From Paramacrobiotus metropolitanus (Eukaryota > Tardigrada > Eutardigrada > Parachela > Macrobiotidae): a stretch of 64,000 nucleotides of DNA. The DNA is taken from NCBI RefSeq assembly GCF_019649055.1, contig NW_026570239.1, positions 1,178,001 to 1,242,000 of the forward strand. Reading direction: 5' to 3'. The first letter of the stretch is position 1. Every line of letters starts with the position of its first letter. The notes below the pieces were generated by a model. That model ran no database searches, was not told where the DNA came from, and saw only the letters and a program-made list of their open reading frames with translations. The position numbers and the translations under genes are program-made. Shown here piece by piece: positions 35,801-46,300 of the stretch.

Positions 35801-37566
35801 AGCCGACGTCACAGGCTCGGACGCCGCCCCCACAACAGTATGGAGGCAGGCCGGAACAGCCTCGTTTCGCGAACCAGGCCCAGGCACCGCATCCGCAACA
35901 GGACGGATACGATGGCGAGTACGAACCGGCTCACCATCAGGCGGGCTATCCGAACCAACAAGGTCGGATACAATATGCCAATGCGGCACCTGCCCCGGTC
36001 GCACAACAGCCTGCGCCGGTGGCACAGCCAATTCCCCCGGAACAAGACCCAGCACACGTCGCCATGGTACGAGCGATGGCCCACGGAAGAAGGCAACCCA
36101 TGCCGGACTTCGACGGCGACCACACCAAACTTCATGGGTGGTTAAAACAAATCCGCAGCCTGCATCGGCAAGCCCAACAATGGTACGAAACCGATCAGAC
36201 TTTCATGGCCGACTTGATAGCTGAACTTAAGGGTCAAGCGGAGAAATGGCACATTCAAACTGCCGCCGAAGAACCGCTCGGAGGATGGCCAGTCAACGTA
36301 TGGCTGACCAAGTTCGAGGAACGGTTCGCGGACAAAAACAGGGAGGTGAACGCCATAGCACGGATGAACAAACGGACATTCCGTTTCGGCGAAGAAACAC
36401 CGGAACAGTACTACGATGCTATGATGTTCATCAAGTCCCAAGTCCGCACTATAACCGACGACATGGTACTATACCATCTCAAGGAGAACATCCATGAGCC
36501 CCAACTGCGGGCGGCCCTGGAAATCAGGATGCCGACAACACCAGTCAAACTCCGAGACTACATACGGAGCTTTGTGAACGGCAAGGAGATGTACGAAATC
36601 AGGAAGTCGCGCGACAGCGACCAAGTCCGAGTCCGAGTTGCAACACCCGCACCGGCTCTGACTTTGCCGTCACCGATACCGCAACAGACCGTGTATCAGC
36701 CGCATATGATGCCAGGATACCAAACTCCTCCGGCACAGTTCGGACAACCGAGCCGAGCGGCAACGCCACCGATGCAACAAGCACCCGTCCAGCAACCGAC
36801 CTGGGCAGGAACGGTAGCGATGAACCTTAACCCACCCCCGGCACCTGGAACTGGAGTCCCCGTTAACAACTACGGAGGCGCAGGTTATAGCTCGGGAGGT
36901 AACCAAAACAACGCAGGTTTTGCTTACAACCAGAACTCTAACCAAGGGTACTCCGCATACGCCCAAGTTCCAACACAGGGATATGGCGGCGGAGGCTTTG
37001 GTCGCGGAAAAGGACGTGGCTTCGGGAATCGAGGTCGCGGGAACTTCTCCAACCGCGGAGGAGGAGGAAACCAACAGGGTAACCGACCTCCCCAAGCACA
37101 ACAGAGTGCTCGGCAAGCGGCAACATACGTCGACAAGATGGAACAACTGTTCCTCCAATGGACGCTAGCGGACAGCTTTACTTGCAACTTCTGCAAGTTC
37201 AGCAACCATAACCAGGCACGCTGCGCGTTCATCGGCACTCGGGTACAGGACAACCCGAATCGCCGTTGGTACGAGGATTGGCATACGCGATACCTGACGG
37301 GAGGACCGTTGGGATCGGCCAACCGGAACTCGGCACAGATCGTGCCACCACCGCGCCAACGCCAACAAGGGCGAGGCTCGGGTGGCGCTGGTAACGGAAA
37401 CCAGCAAGCCGGCTCAGGAAATGGGTCAGGCGGAAACCGCAGGAATAGCGGTGGGAGCCAACAAGGATCTCCGGAACAGCGGCAACAGTTACCGCCACAT
37501 CAGCCTTTCGGCGTGTCACCGCCCAACAACGGGCCGGCTCGGGGGAACTCCCCGGGAAACGCCTAA
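32845..37566 (+). CDS. gag: Gag-like polyprotein of the 17-kb element (1573 aa)
   Basis: Starts at ATG 32845 (context AACAATGTC). Order by residue: a Ser/Gln/Pro-rich disordered N-terminus with degenerate VGQQSPTSE and VDQRK repeats (~150-300), a predicted long coiled coil (~430-760, heptad-like with many E/Q/R), and a Pro/Gln-rich linker. Next come a capsid-type retrotransposon Gag domain (~1070-1290, MPDFDGDHTKLHGWLKQI, FRFGEETPEQYYDAM) and a Gly/Arg/Asn-rich segment. A single CCHC knuckle (CNFCKFSNHNQARC, ~1447-1460) and a Gly/Gln tail complete it. It would assemble the particle and bind RNA. It is about three to five times longer than typical Gypsy Gag because of the N-terminal coiled-coil extension. 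It ends TAA, five nt before the next ATG. Confidence 0.9.
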   Translation: MSNPKKDIYAREFNTDYSRRATSNAPYSLRHSGQERSQPSSTDSTKSAEAREKRNERILLADSNPTSDDSFEDARDKTFLEAHADTAAPSHPTGGDAEQLQAETTLSHADPVSVTATQATEFGRKSPNSKGEQPKSTSSNIGEAAKEIGSCRPTSEIGEVKQRKSPTSEVGQQQLIKEVDQRKVDQPSTKEFGQQSPISEANQQQPAKVGQQSPMSGVDQRKVEQPTTDVGKVQPITQVGRTSPTSKVGQQRLTTKVGQQCPTSEAGQKEVGYSKPTNPQQQPTDNRSDIGVQPTKPTVRTEESEVPQRSGPHPAGSPTNTPVPNKRVTSPVSRPPPTEAKSTRAAETQTKGKSTTSRPANRTAFPKFAVGESDSETSLPTDDVFDPTGSLPNSGDESLQTPAKPNKDTYDAGVLEYTARKWTSATPPEKIEDINVLRQRCHQLITQIVLADKLVNAAEGSCARSEDTHRLERRKWEADMAAANKGIADQQREIDRLRAFIKRVEGPCRYDTDEVTILNGKLDRSTKAVSELQRQLADVEKELADTQTALVASEQAAGHFHEMSNRATEEAEVYRNEVDRYIVELRQADNEVDQLRQLVDRLQTELEILTARSRQQSPTYLGRQQSSSEQRTMADLQDANTQLVDQVYGLNEYLKQEEKLRAQLEYSMAEAHKVNEAQRNRIVYLEARENELFDYGTEAASNITEMMRQMDELDTEIRCLREEKKHLEQTRADPPSYRTSMAQDYHPSQTIRDILWGDNPAQELGKKETNTSYFVGVVTTDPSTGAPPQPNPIPSQPEPERNTSTATSYVPTSNVPTTTVATSGAYTSTSFSTRTTMHAPIPTASHPDNGDGAEAPRGFPFNRPQRRVLGERTNSHPEMGNSDRPNQRGFDYERSRSRSHNMADQGEHYDQQGSTRHSAGHPEQSRAPPHRPTESRLPSRGTQPNLYGRVNEQPRGFYPPPLRTIPAPQAGPEAYGGYSEQPRPRQPTSQARTPPPQQYGGRPEQPRFANQAQAPHPQQDGYDGEYEPAHHQAGYPNQQGRIQYANAAPAPVAQQPAPVAQPIPPEQDPAHVAMVRAMAHGRRQPMPDFDGDHTKLHGWLKQIRSLHRQAQQWYETDQTFMADLIAELKGQAEKWHIQTAAEEPLGGWPVNVWLTKFEERFADKNREVNAIARMNKRTFRFGEETPEQYYDAMMFIKSQVRTITDDMVLYHLKENIHEPQLRAALEIRMPTTPVKLRDYIRSFVNGKEMYEIRKSRDSDQVRVRVATPAPALTLPSPIPQQTVYQPHMMPGYQTPPAQFGQPSRAATPPMQQAPVQQPTWAGTVAMNLNPPPAPGTGVPVNNYGGAGYSSGGNQNNAGFAYNQNSNQGYSAYAQVPTQGYGGGGFGRGKGRGFGNRGRGNFSNRGGGGNQQGNRPPQAQQSARQAATYVDKMEQLFLQWTLADSFTCNFCKFSNHNQARCAFIGTRVQDNPNRRWYEDWHTRYLTGGPLGSANRNSAQIVPPPRQRQQGRGSGGAGNGNQQAGSGNGSGGNRRNSGGSQQGSPEQRQQLPPHQPFGVSPPNNGPARGNSPGNA

Positions 37567-37571
37567 GGTCG

Positions 37572-39632
37572 ATGAGCCCCGGTGACTCATTCGACCTCCA
37601 ACATCCCACCGAACCACCGGACAAGGATAACCCGACTAACCGAACTGACTTTAACCGGAACGAACCGGCATTTACTCCGTCACAAGAACGGATATTAACG
37701 GTCCTAAACATACTGGGACTGGATGCCAACAGCACCGAAGAAGAATTCTTGATGGCACTTACGGCCCCAACACAGGAGGCAAGGACTGCTCGAAACAAGG
37801 CAGCCCAATTCGGTATATTCGTCAACAACGACGGAATCGAGATCCGATTCGGAACGCAGGAAATGCCCGACCCAACCGACCCAGTGTATCAACTTGGCAC
37901 TGGAACGTCGAAGGCCGGAACGCATGGATCGCCCGAATTGGCCGACCCAATGCCTCGACTTGGCACTGGAACGTCGGAGGTCGGAACGCAGGAATTGCCC
38001 GACCTACGTGGAGCTAACCCAGCATCTGCGCCGTCAGCCACACAAAGTGACGCTGAACGGACCGGCCACGGAAGTTGGACCGGATTGCCGGTGACGAGAA
38101 ACTCAACCGAGCAGCCCAGACGCGGCCCAAGACGCGGAGGACCGGGACGCCGATCCGCGCATAGGGGCAACAGAAACTACCCCAATGTATCATCCGGATC
38201 CGGAACGGATAGATACGCTGCAACATTAGCAGCCATCGACCTTACCGAAGAACCGGGAGGATTCGAGGAATGGGAAACTGTCCCATTGGAAGCACAAGTA
38301 CCCGACTACTGTCTGCAGCAGGAACCGGACTTCTTCCAACCCCAGCCACGAACAGTAACTGGCTCACGAACGTTCCAGAATATCAAATATATCCTATCGA
38401 CTATGAGACCGACAGACGTCTCTACAGAAGAATGGATACGGGAACAAGCACGACGGCTTGCAACTGCCGACGCGCCGAAGGACGGACTCGCGAACCGACC
38501 CGAAGCCCAAAAAGTAGTTACAGCCGGAGTGAGACGAACAGACGTCGACCCTGGACCAGTGTCCCTAATCCCCGTCAAACCGACAGTACGGGAAGTGACC
38601 TTCGAAAAAGGCACACACAAGAAACCGAAGACGGTCAGAGCCTGGACACACGAAATCCAGGTCGGATCCACGCCCACAATGGCAATGTTGGATACCGGAG
38701 CGGAAACATCGCTCATCGAGAAACGATTTTGCGAGAGGAACGGATTGACGATGCAACCCCTCGGACATTACACCAAAATACTTGGTGTGGGCGGACAAGT
38801 CGCCTTCATGGTAACTCATTGTTGTACAGCATTTGTGACAATGCAGGGCTTCACGAGTCACCACACTTTCCACGTCCAGCCGACCGAAGCGGACATTCCA
38901 GTGCTACTCGGATGTGATTACTTGCATTCGAAGTTCACCTTCATCTTAACACCGATCCCTAACCCGGAACCACCGGAAAGAACGACGGTAGTGCAGTCTA
39001 TCCCGATACCAGAGGCATCGGGCACGGTGACAAGTGGAGCGAGGGTAAACCAGCTTGGCCAGCTGACGGAATCTTCGCGTAACATTTGCCGTGACTGCCG
39101 GGACACAAACCGGACTCTGATTGAGGAACTTAAGCTGCACAACGCCATCGAAGCGTATGAAGGACGAAAGAGCACCGGACAATTACGATCGGCGAAGACC
39201 GTACTGAAGTCTATCCCGATACCAGAGGCATCCGCTGAAGCGGATGCCCAGAACCTAGAACGAGTACGACAAAAGTACCGAACTTGGTTCTCGGGAGTTC
39301 GGCACTTCCTCGACCAACGGACGTCGGAGATGGTGGCCACTCTGCAACAGAACGGAGCGGTAACTCCCGACCAAATACAGGAAGCACAACAAAGATGCGA
39401 GCCTGTAATCGCCCTTGCAAACGACATCGACGACGAAGCGTGGGAATGGGAAGACGAACGAGTTCCGATCCATCGACAGTACATGGAGTACGGACTCCCC
39501 ATACCGCGCCCATTGGAGACGTGCTGCCACGAACTAGGCAGCCAACTCTTCTCCTACCTGCAACGTCTACGGCAGTACGGAGCACCGGAACAACAGCGTT
39601 CTGGCAAAGATACGGCGAGGATATCACCATAA
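37572..39632 (+). CDS. Retropepsin-containing frame of the 17-kb element (686 aa)
   Basis: ATG 37572 lies five nt after the Gag stop, in the -1 frame. The N-terminal third is Pro/Gly/Thr-rich with a duplicated LGTGTS motif. The aspartic protease core spans about residues 340-460: MAMLDTGAETSLIEKRF holds the catalytic DTG, and VLLGCDYLHSKF matches the conserved I/V-L-G strand. It is followed by a duplicated SIPIPEAS motif (~475, ~547) and a helical C-terminus with a CRDCRDTN pair. Expression probably uses -1 frameshifting or termination-reinitiation after Gag (inference). I saw no canonical slippery heptamer. Confidence 0.87.
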   Translation: MSPGDSFDLQHPTEPPDKDNPTNRTDFNRNEPAFTPSQERILTVLNILGLDANSTEEEFLMALTAPTQEARTARNKAAQFGIFVNNDGIEIRFGTQEMPDPTDPVYQLGTGTSKAGTHGSPELADPMPRLGTGTSEVGTQELPDLRGANPASAPSATQSDAERTGHGSWTGLPVTRNSTEQPRRGPRRGGPGRRSAHRGNRNYPNVSSGSGTDRYAATLAAIDLTEEPGGFEEWETVPLEAQVPDYCLQQEPDFFQPQPRTVTGSRTFQNIKYILSTMRPTDVSTEEWIREQARRLATADAPKDGLANRPEAQKVVTAGVRRTDVDPGPVSLIPVKPTVREVTFEKGTHKKPKTVRAWTHEIQVGSTPTMAMLDTGAETSLIEKRFCERNGLTMQPLGHYTKILGVGGQVAFMVTHCCTAFVTMQGFTSHHTFHVQPTEADIPVLLGCDYLHSKFTFILTPIPNPEPPERTTVVQSIPIPEASGTVTSGARVNQLGQLTESSRNICRDCRDTNRTLIEELKLHNAIEAYEGRKSTGQLRSAKTVLKSIPIPEASAEADAQNLERVRQKYRTWFSGVRHFLDQRTSEMVATLQQNGAVTPDQIQEAQQRCEPVIALANDIDDEAWEWEDERVPIHRQYMEYGLPIPRPLETCCHELGSQLFSYLQRLRQYGAPEQQRSGKDTARISP

Positions 39633-39664
39633 CTCGGCGAATCCCCGACCCGTTACCACCAACT

Positions 39665-42600
39665 ATGGAACACTCTCCAAAGGAAGTGAAATTTATCAGT
39701 AGTCTTCCCAAACCGGACGAAAATGTCTTACTGGAAGAAACCGATAAACCTTATCGGTGTATCATCTGTCAAGACAATATTGACGGAGTGGTACGAGCCA
39801 TAAAGGCTCATCACGACCTAACTTGGTCGGACGGCAGACCGTCGTCACCGGCACCTCCGCAACCGGACCGGAAGGTAGACCGTTTTCGGAAGACTCAACC
39901 GACAGTCATCCGATGGCCGAGCCACACAGACTCACGGCCAACCGACCCTGAGAATCAGGACGGAGCGGATCGACCAACCCAACCGACGGATATGGCCGAC
40001 CAATCCGAACCGACCACAGAGGTCGGATACGGTAACATGCCACAGGTCGACGTCGACGAAGACGGATCGGCCGTAGAATTCGAACCCTGCGACTCGGACG
40101 GCTCGGACGTATCAAGCACGAGCGATTCGGCGGACACTGACTCCGATAACCGACCTTCGGAAGAATCCGAAGAGGAAGATGATGACGACGAAGAATTCGA
40201 CCCGTCAGTCCGACATTGCAGGACGGATAAACCGCGACACGGCGACACGGACGAATCGTCATCGGAGGACGAAGAACCGACCTTCGACGTAAGGCTAACA
40301 ACTGCTTTACGGTCGATCGTCCATACGAAACTCATAGTCGACACACAGTCGACCGAGCAACCCGAAGCAGTTGACCCGGAAACACAAGCCGAACAGGATC
40401 AACTAGCAGCCTTATTCGAATGGGCAGGAGGACAACCGGAGGAAACCGACCTCCGACCTCCAACAGTCGTCGTCCAACAGTTGGCAACGATGCAACCGAC
40501 GTCGGCTAATTTAACCGACCAACAGAAGTTGGGACAGCAGGACTCACGGAAAGTCCGAACCGTAAAAGCGACGATGGAAGAGTTAAACCTGGACAACAAA
40601 AGCCCAGAAGTTTACCACCTGAAATTGGACGGAGGAGATTTCAGGCCATTGAACCGACAAGTGGTCTTCAACAATGAACGAGTCTCTCTCCCACCGAACT
40701 CCACCTGTTCTATCAAGGTACGGACGGCCAAACCAATGGACCCGAGGAGGCGGATACACTTCGTAACACTTCGAAGAAAAATCCGACCTATCCGACCGAT
40801 CGAAGCAGAGATCGAAATCCGACCTCAAATAGACACGGCCTGGATAAACATCCAGAATACTACCTCACACCCGAAGGTACTGAAGAAAGGCGTACGACTC
40901 GGCCACATGCAATACAGCGATATCTACGAACCAGATATCGATAACGAACATGTTTTTTGGGAACTCCCACTTGGAGTAGCGAAGACATGGCCGGCCGGAC
41001 CGGAACCGAAGCCATCTCCCAAGTTCGACATCTTCCAGACAACCGGAGTTAGGGCTCAACGGAAAGTCAACCTCCTACCTCGAACAGTAACCGAAGTCGA
41101 AGTCGTCCTAGATGTCCCGGTATCCCCCTTACAGAACCTCATGTACTTGGGTGGATCCGATCCCCAACAACGTGGGATCGACATGATGGACGGTGCAACA
41201 ATGCACGACGGAAAAACATTTACCGTCTTGGTGGCGAATCACACCAACCACTCGGTCATCCTACGCAAGGGTGCACCGATGGGAAGAGTCGAACCCTTCA
41301 ACATGATGACGGACGACCAGAAGACTGAAGAAGCTCGAGTGAACACAACTCATGTGGAAGGAGAAGATGCGGAATCCCAGGAGGAACGACGAAGAATCAT
41401 CAATTCCATGAACTTCGGTAAGAACTTGACCGATGAGCAACTTGCCATACTGAAGGCAATTGCATGGGATTACCGGACCGTCTTTCCGACCTCGAAGAAA
41501 CCTTACGGAGACGTCAAAGGAGTAACACATACCATTGATGTCCAAGGCGCACAGCCGATTAAGATGAACCCCACCAGGACAAGCTGGAAAGGAAGGGAAT
41601 TCATCCAGAAACACGTGCAGGAGATGCTCGACCAAGGAGTCATCGAACCGTCATCGGCTGCATGGAGCTTCCCCGTCGTCTTAGCCGCGAAACGGAACGG
41701 AGACGGCACGGTAGGAATTCGTTTCTGTATCAACTATATCAAGTTGAACTCAGTGACGAAGAAGAATAACTACCCACTACCGAACCCAGACGAACTACTG
41801 GACCGGTGCGCCGGAATGGAGTACTACGGTAAAGTAGATTGTCAGTCTGGATTTTGGCAAATTCCCATGGACGAAAGCTCCAAGGACTACACCACCTTCG
41901 TAACACCGGAGGGGATGTGGCGATTTAACCGTATGCCATTTGGAGTCTGCAACGGACCAGCTACATTCCAGATGCATATGGACAAGATAACGGCATCAGC
42001 CAGGAAGAAAGGTGTGTTCGCCTACATCGACGACGTCATCTTCTTCGGCAAAACCTTCGACGACTTCGTCGAGGCTTTCCGAGCGACTCTCGAATGCCTA
42101 AGGGATGCCGGATTTACGGTCAAACCCTCCAAATGTGAGGTCGGAACGGACAGACTGCTGTTCCTTGGACACGTCCTCAGTAAGGATGGAGTCCAGACCG
42201 ACGACGAAAAAGTGGCCTGTATAGCAGAACAAAGCTGCCCGAGAACGGAACGCCAACTCAGGTCGTTCCTCGGACTGGCCAACTACTACCGGAAATTCAT
42301 CCGAGGATACGCTCAGAAGACATCACAAATGTACGAGCTCCTTCGGAAGGATAAAAACATTAAACTCGATTGGACGGACGCCCACACGGCCGAGTTCAAC
42401 GACATCAAGAAGGCGCTAACAGAAGCACCTGTACTGGCGAAGTTCGACCCGACTAAAGAGACCGTCATCGAATGTGACGCAAGCGGAGCCGGACTTGGCG
42501 CGGTGATCTCACAGGACGGACACCCAATCGCCTACGCCAGCAGAGTCTTACGAGGACCGGAACTCAACTACGGAGTCACCGAATGGGAATGTTTAGCCGT

Positions 42601-43375
42601 GGTATGGGCTGTGCAAAAATTTAAGCACTTCATCGACCATGGACCATTCACCGTGAGAACGGATCACCGAGCACTGCAGAATCTGCTCCGATGCGAGTCA
42701 AACCGACCCGGCATCAACCCTCGACTAACGCGATGGGCACTGGCTTTACAAGGAAGGGACATAACCATCCAGTATAAGCCAGGAGTATTCTGCGACAATG
42801 CAGATGCCCTGTCGAGATGGCCACTGGAACGCAGTGACGACAAAGATCCACACGAAGAATTGGATCAAGTCCCCAACTTCGAGGACTTCAAGGACGAAAT
42901 CAAGACTTGCACCATTCGGACCACCCGACGTCTGAAGGATAACGCACGGAAGAAGAAACGGAAAGACAAGGAGAAACCACAAAGGTTTCTACCTCCACCA
43001 CCTCTTCCGGGATGTAATGTCATAACAGATTGGCATGACTTAAGTACCACACAGGTACATGTCATTAACATCCCAGCACCGGAGACACCGGAACCGACAG
43101 TTCGGACCCTCAACGCGGAGGAGGAGTCGGACGGATTGGAAGCCGAAGAGACGCTCCCACCACCGGCCCACCCGAACGAAGAACTTCGGAAAGCGCAGTT
43201 ACGAGACCCGCAACTACGGAAAATCATTGATGAGCTGGAGAAACCTGAGAAACTCGACCACAAGTCGAAACATCTGGAACACTACCAGATGGCTCAAGGA
43301 GTTCTGTATCGACTGAAGACGATCAACACAAAGTTGGAACGATGCTTCGTCGTACCGCTCTTCGTACCGCTCTAA
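39665..43375 (+). CDS. pol: RT/RNase H frame of the 17-kb element, ends before integrase
   Basis: The frame is open from 39284 without an ATG. The first in-frame ATG is 39665, 32 nt past the protease stop, though frameshifting within the overlap is possible. An acidic Ser/Asp/Glu-rich segment (~100-185) precedes beta-rich domains of the kind found upstream of Gypsy RT. RT occupies ~residues 590-830, with YGKVDCQSGFWQIPMD, MPFGVCNGPATFQ and the catalytic YIDD (787-790). The thumb has LFLGHVLSKDGV and FLGLANYYRKFI. RNase H has D, E, D, D positions in ECDASGAGLG, TEWECLAV, VRTDHRAL and NADALSRW. The frame ends with the pre-integrase linker (MAQGVLYRLKT) and CFVVPLFVPL, then TAA. The HHCC finger and DDE core that should follow are absent. 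Confidence 0.92.
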   Translation: MEHSPKEVKFISSLPKPDENVLLEETDKPYRCIICQDNIDGVVRAIKAHHDLTWSDGRPSSPAPPQPDRKVDRFRKTQPTVIRWPSHTDSRPTDPENQDGADRPTQPTDMADQSEPTTEVGYGNMPQVDVDEDGSAVEFEPCDSDGSDVSSTSDSADTDSDNRPSEESEEEDDDDEEFDPSVRHCRTDKPRHGDTDESSSEDEEPTFDVRLTTALRSIVHTKLIVDTQSTEQPEAVDPETQAEQDQLAALFEWAGGQPEETDLRPPTVVVQQLATMQPTSANLTDQQKLGQQDSRKVRTVKATMEELNLDNKSPEVYHLKLDGGDFRPLNRQVVFNNERVSLPPNSTCSIKVRTAKPMDPRRRIHFVTLRRKIRPIRPIEAEIEIRPQIDTAWINIQNTTSHPKVLKKGVRLGHMQYSDIYEPDIDNEHVFWELPLGVAKTWPAGPEPKPSPKFDIFQTTGVRAQRKVNLLPRTVTEVEVVLDVPVSPLQNLMYLGGSDPQQRGIDMMDGATMHDGKTFTVLVANHTNHSVILRKGAPMGRVEPFNMMTDDQKTEEARVNTTHVEGEDAESQEERRRIINSMNFGKNLTDEQLAILKAIAWDYRTVFPTSKKPYGDVKGVTHTIDVQGAQPIKMNPTRTSWKGREFIQKHVQEMLDQGVIEPSSAAWSFPVVLAAKRNGDGTVGIRFCINYIKLNSVTKKNNYPLPNPDELLDRCAGMEYYGKVDCQSGFWQIPMDESSKDYTTFVTPEGMWRFNRMPFGVCNGPATFQMHMDKITASARKKGVFAYIDDVIFFGKTFDDFVEAFRATLECLRDAGFTVKPSKCEVGTDRLLFLGHVLSKDGVQTDDEKVACIAEQSCPRTERQLRSFLGLANYYRKFIRGYAQKTSQMYELLRKDKNIKLDWTDAHTAEFNDIKKALTEAPVLAKFDPTKETVIECDASGAGLGAVISQDGHPIAYASRVLRGPELNYGVTEWECLAVVWAVQKFKHFIDHGPFTVRTDHRALQNLLRCESNRPGINPRLTRWALALQGRDITIQYKPGVFCDNADALSRWPLERSDDKDPHEELDQVPNFEDFKDEIKTCTIRTTRRLKDNARKKKRKDKEKPQRFLPPPPLPGCNVITDWHDLSTTQVHVINIPAPETPEPTVRTLNAEEESDGLEAEETLPPPAHPNEELRKAQLRDPQLRKIIDELEKPEKLDHKSKHLEHYQMAQGVLYRLKTINTKLERCFVVPLFVPL

Positions 43376-46300
43376 CAACCCCAACAACGGACACATTACC
43401 GCCCGATCCCGCAACAGAACTTGCCACCGAACACGGCGGTCGACGACACCGGCTGCCTATGGAATCTTGGCACAGCGAGTCAGACGACTCCGGTGACGGC
43501 AGCAGACCCACATGGTCAAATGCCACCTTACCGATGGCCAGTGCCGACGACAATAGTCGGACCGATCAGTCCAGCATCAACAATGATGACTGGACCGGTC
43601 TACCCAGTACCAACAACGGTACCAGGGTTCATGAACACACCCGTTTCAATTTACCCGGCACCAACATTGGCGCCAGGGATGGTCAACGTAACCGGACCGA
43701 TCTATACGACGCCCACAATGGCGCCGAGTAGCATGGCATACAGCGGACCGCCGATGCGATTTGTACCGATACCCCCAACACCGGGAATGGTATCTCCGAC
43801 CAGACTGGCAACAATCACCATGGTCGGTCCGAACAACACTGTTTCGCCACCGAGGGCCGTGCTGATGACACCAGTCGGACCACTCTCCCCACCGATTTCG
43901 CCAAACCAGCTCGGACATCCCGGACAACAGAATCTCTGGACAAATCCGAACGCGACGACGTACTTGCTGGATAGACTGAACCAACATAGGATTCAGATTG
44001 GAGGACAGAACCCACAAGGATCTGTTCCGACGACGACCACACAGGCCGTAACGTCGATGCCTCCACCGGTAACTGACTCCGGAATATCCGACGAGCAACT
44101 GCGCTATCAGACGCAAATGGCCCATTCTCAGATCGCAATGCTAACACAGGCATTGTCGCAGACCTCCCAGACGGATCCGAACCTGACCGAATACCGGGAA
44201 GCGCTGCGGGCCCAGATCGCCAATCACCAGGTCAACATTAACGACAATAATCGGCAGTTACACGCCAGACAACAGGCGGTAGCAGCCGAACGGGAAGCAG
44301 AAAGCCTTCGAATCTGCCAAGAAGCGGTAGCCCGACTAGTGGCCCAGAGACTGGAGGAAGACACTCCGACCACGGCTACACAGACCGTGACGTCGACTTC
44401 GGCAGCCCAACAGACGACCAGCCGAACACCGTCTCTGGAGATCGGAAAGATGAGACTCCAAAAGGAGGAAAACATGAAAGAGGCAGTAAAGCTCAGAATG
44501 AGCTATACAAAACTTCCCGCGACCACGGAGAATTACAGTCTAGAGCTGGATAAAATAAGCCGACTGGAGCGGAAACAGCTCGACTACGCGGCCAACATGG
44601 AACGCCAGATACGAGCCAGGGAACGAACTCTGTATCCATCGGACACGCCGACACCGACCACACAGGCGGTGATCGACGAGGAAATCCGCATGGCTCGGCT
44701 GGACAACTCAGCGAAGAAACGCGAAGAAGCGCTTCACCACATAAACGAGGTGAAGAAACGCCTGGCCGGACTCGATCCAACCCATCAGAGCTACTCGGCA
44801 TTCCTCGAAGCTAACACTAACCAGCTAGCACATTGGACGAAGAAGTTAACGGAGAGGGATAACGAAGTCCGAGCGTTACAGCCGACGACTCAACCAGCAG
44901 TCGTCCCAACGAGCCAACCCCAACCTAGGATGGCGCTGAACGTAAACCCGGACTTGCCACCCATTATGCTCCCGGCGATACAGTTCAGTCCGACGCAACA
45001 AGTCCCACAAGCGGAACCGTTCCCAACATTGCAGGAACTGAGAGACGTTCTGCGGATGGCTAACATAGTCATCGGTCGGATCAACGCCGTACTCGAAGAC
45101 ACGGATAGAGGAACCGCGGAGTATGTCGAACTCGACAACGATCGAACAACGATCAGAGCACACACAGAGTGGCTCCGACCATACTGGGAAACCGGCATGC
45201 CAACCGAAGCAGCCCTGCTGACAGCAATCAGCAACCGGATGAAGAACGTCTGCAACAGAGCGGCCAAACATCCCCAGCTGACCCAGAACTTGGAAGCAGC
45301 CGAACGACGGTCGAACCAGGTACCGATACCAACGCTGGATCAGGTACAGACCGCCATCGTCAGAGGCGAACGACTTCGCGACCGATGGATAATGACACGG
45401 CAGACTCAGGCAACTGTCGACGGAATGGCGACAAAAATTAGCGCCCTTAGCCAGAGTCTTAAGATAGTCGGACAACTCTCAGCACCCGGATACCCAGCAA
45501 CAGACGACCAGGCGATCCGGCTGAATCAACACTTCCGACGGATCCAACAGATGATCCAAGCCGACCCGCAAGGAGCCGAACAACAGGTTCCGACTTACCA
45601 TGCCATGACTATCCGCATCGGAGAGGACGGCCAGCCAACCGAAGCATGGAAAGCCATCCTCACCGGAAAGCGAACCATCCAGGGCATTTACGAACATGCC
45701 TGGCCCGGAAGTCTTAACTTTAAATTTAATAAAATCAACGATCTCATAGCCAACATTGGCTTAATTGAAGATCTAACGAAGTCCGGCCTACCTTCAACAA
45801 AGGAGGACAAGAGCCGACTTCGGATGGCTATGCACGGAATAGACGCAGCCGGATGGTCGGAAAAGTTTCCAACCTCCAACACTGAAGGTCCGACGGCCAT
45901 ACCAAGGGATATCCGAACCTCACCGATATCGACGCCACCGTTGCCGACCACACAGGCTGTCAACGGAGCACCCCCATCGGACTCTCAGATGTCCAACGCG
46001 GAACGCGTACGAGAAGACCCTCGGTACGACTTTGCCAGACAACAGGCAATCGAAGTCGTCATGCCACACCCGACCGAACGGACAAATCACATCATGAACA
46101 TCATGGATTATGAGGAACGACATCGCCCACAAGTTTGGCGGATGGTAGAGAATCTACGGCAATTCCTCGTCCGATCCGGATACCAGACATTGGTTGAACA
46201 ACAACAGTGGAAACCGGACTTTAACATGGACGCTCACACCAACAAGAACGTGGAGCATCCATACACCAGAGCAAACGCCTTACCGTCGATGACCGACCCG

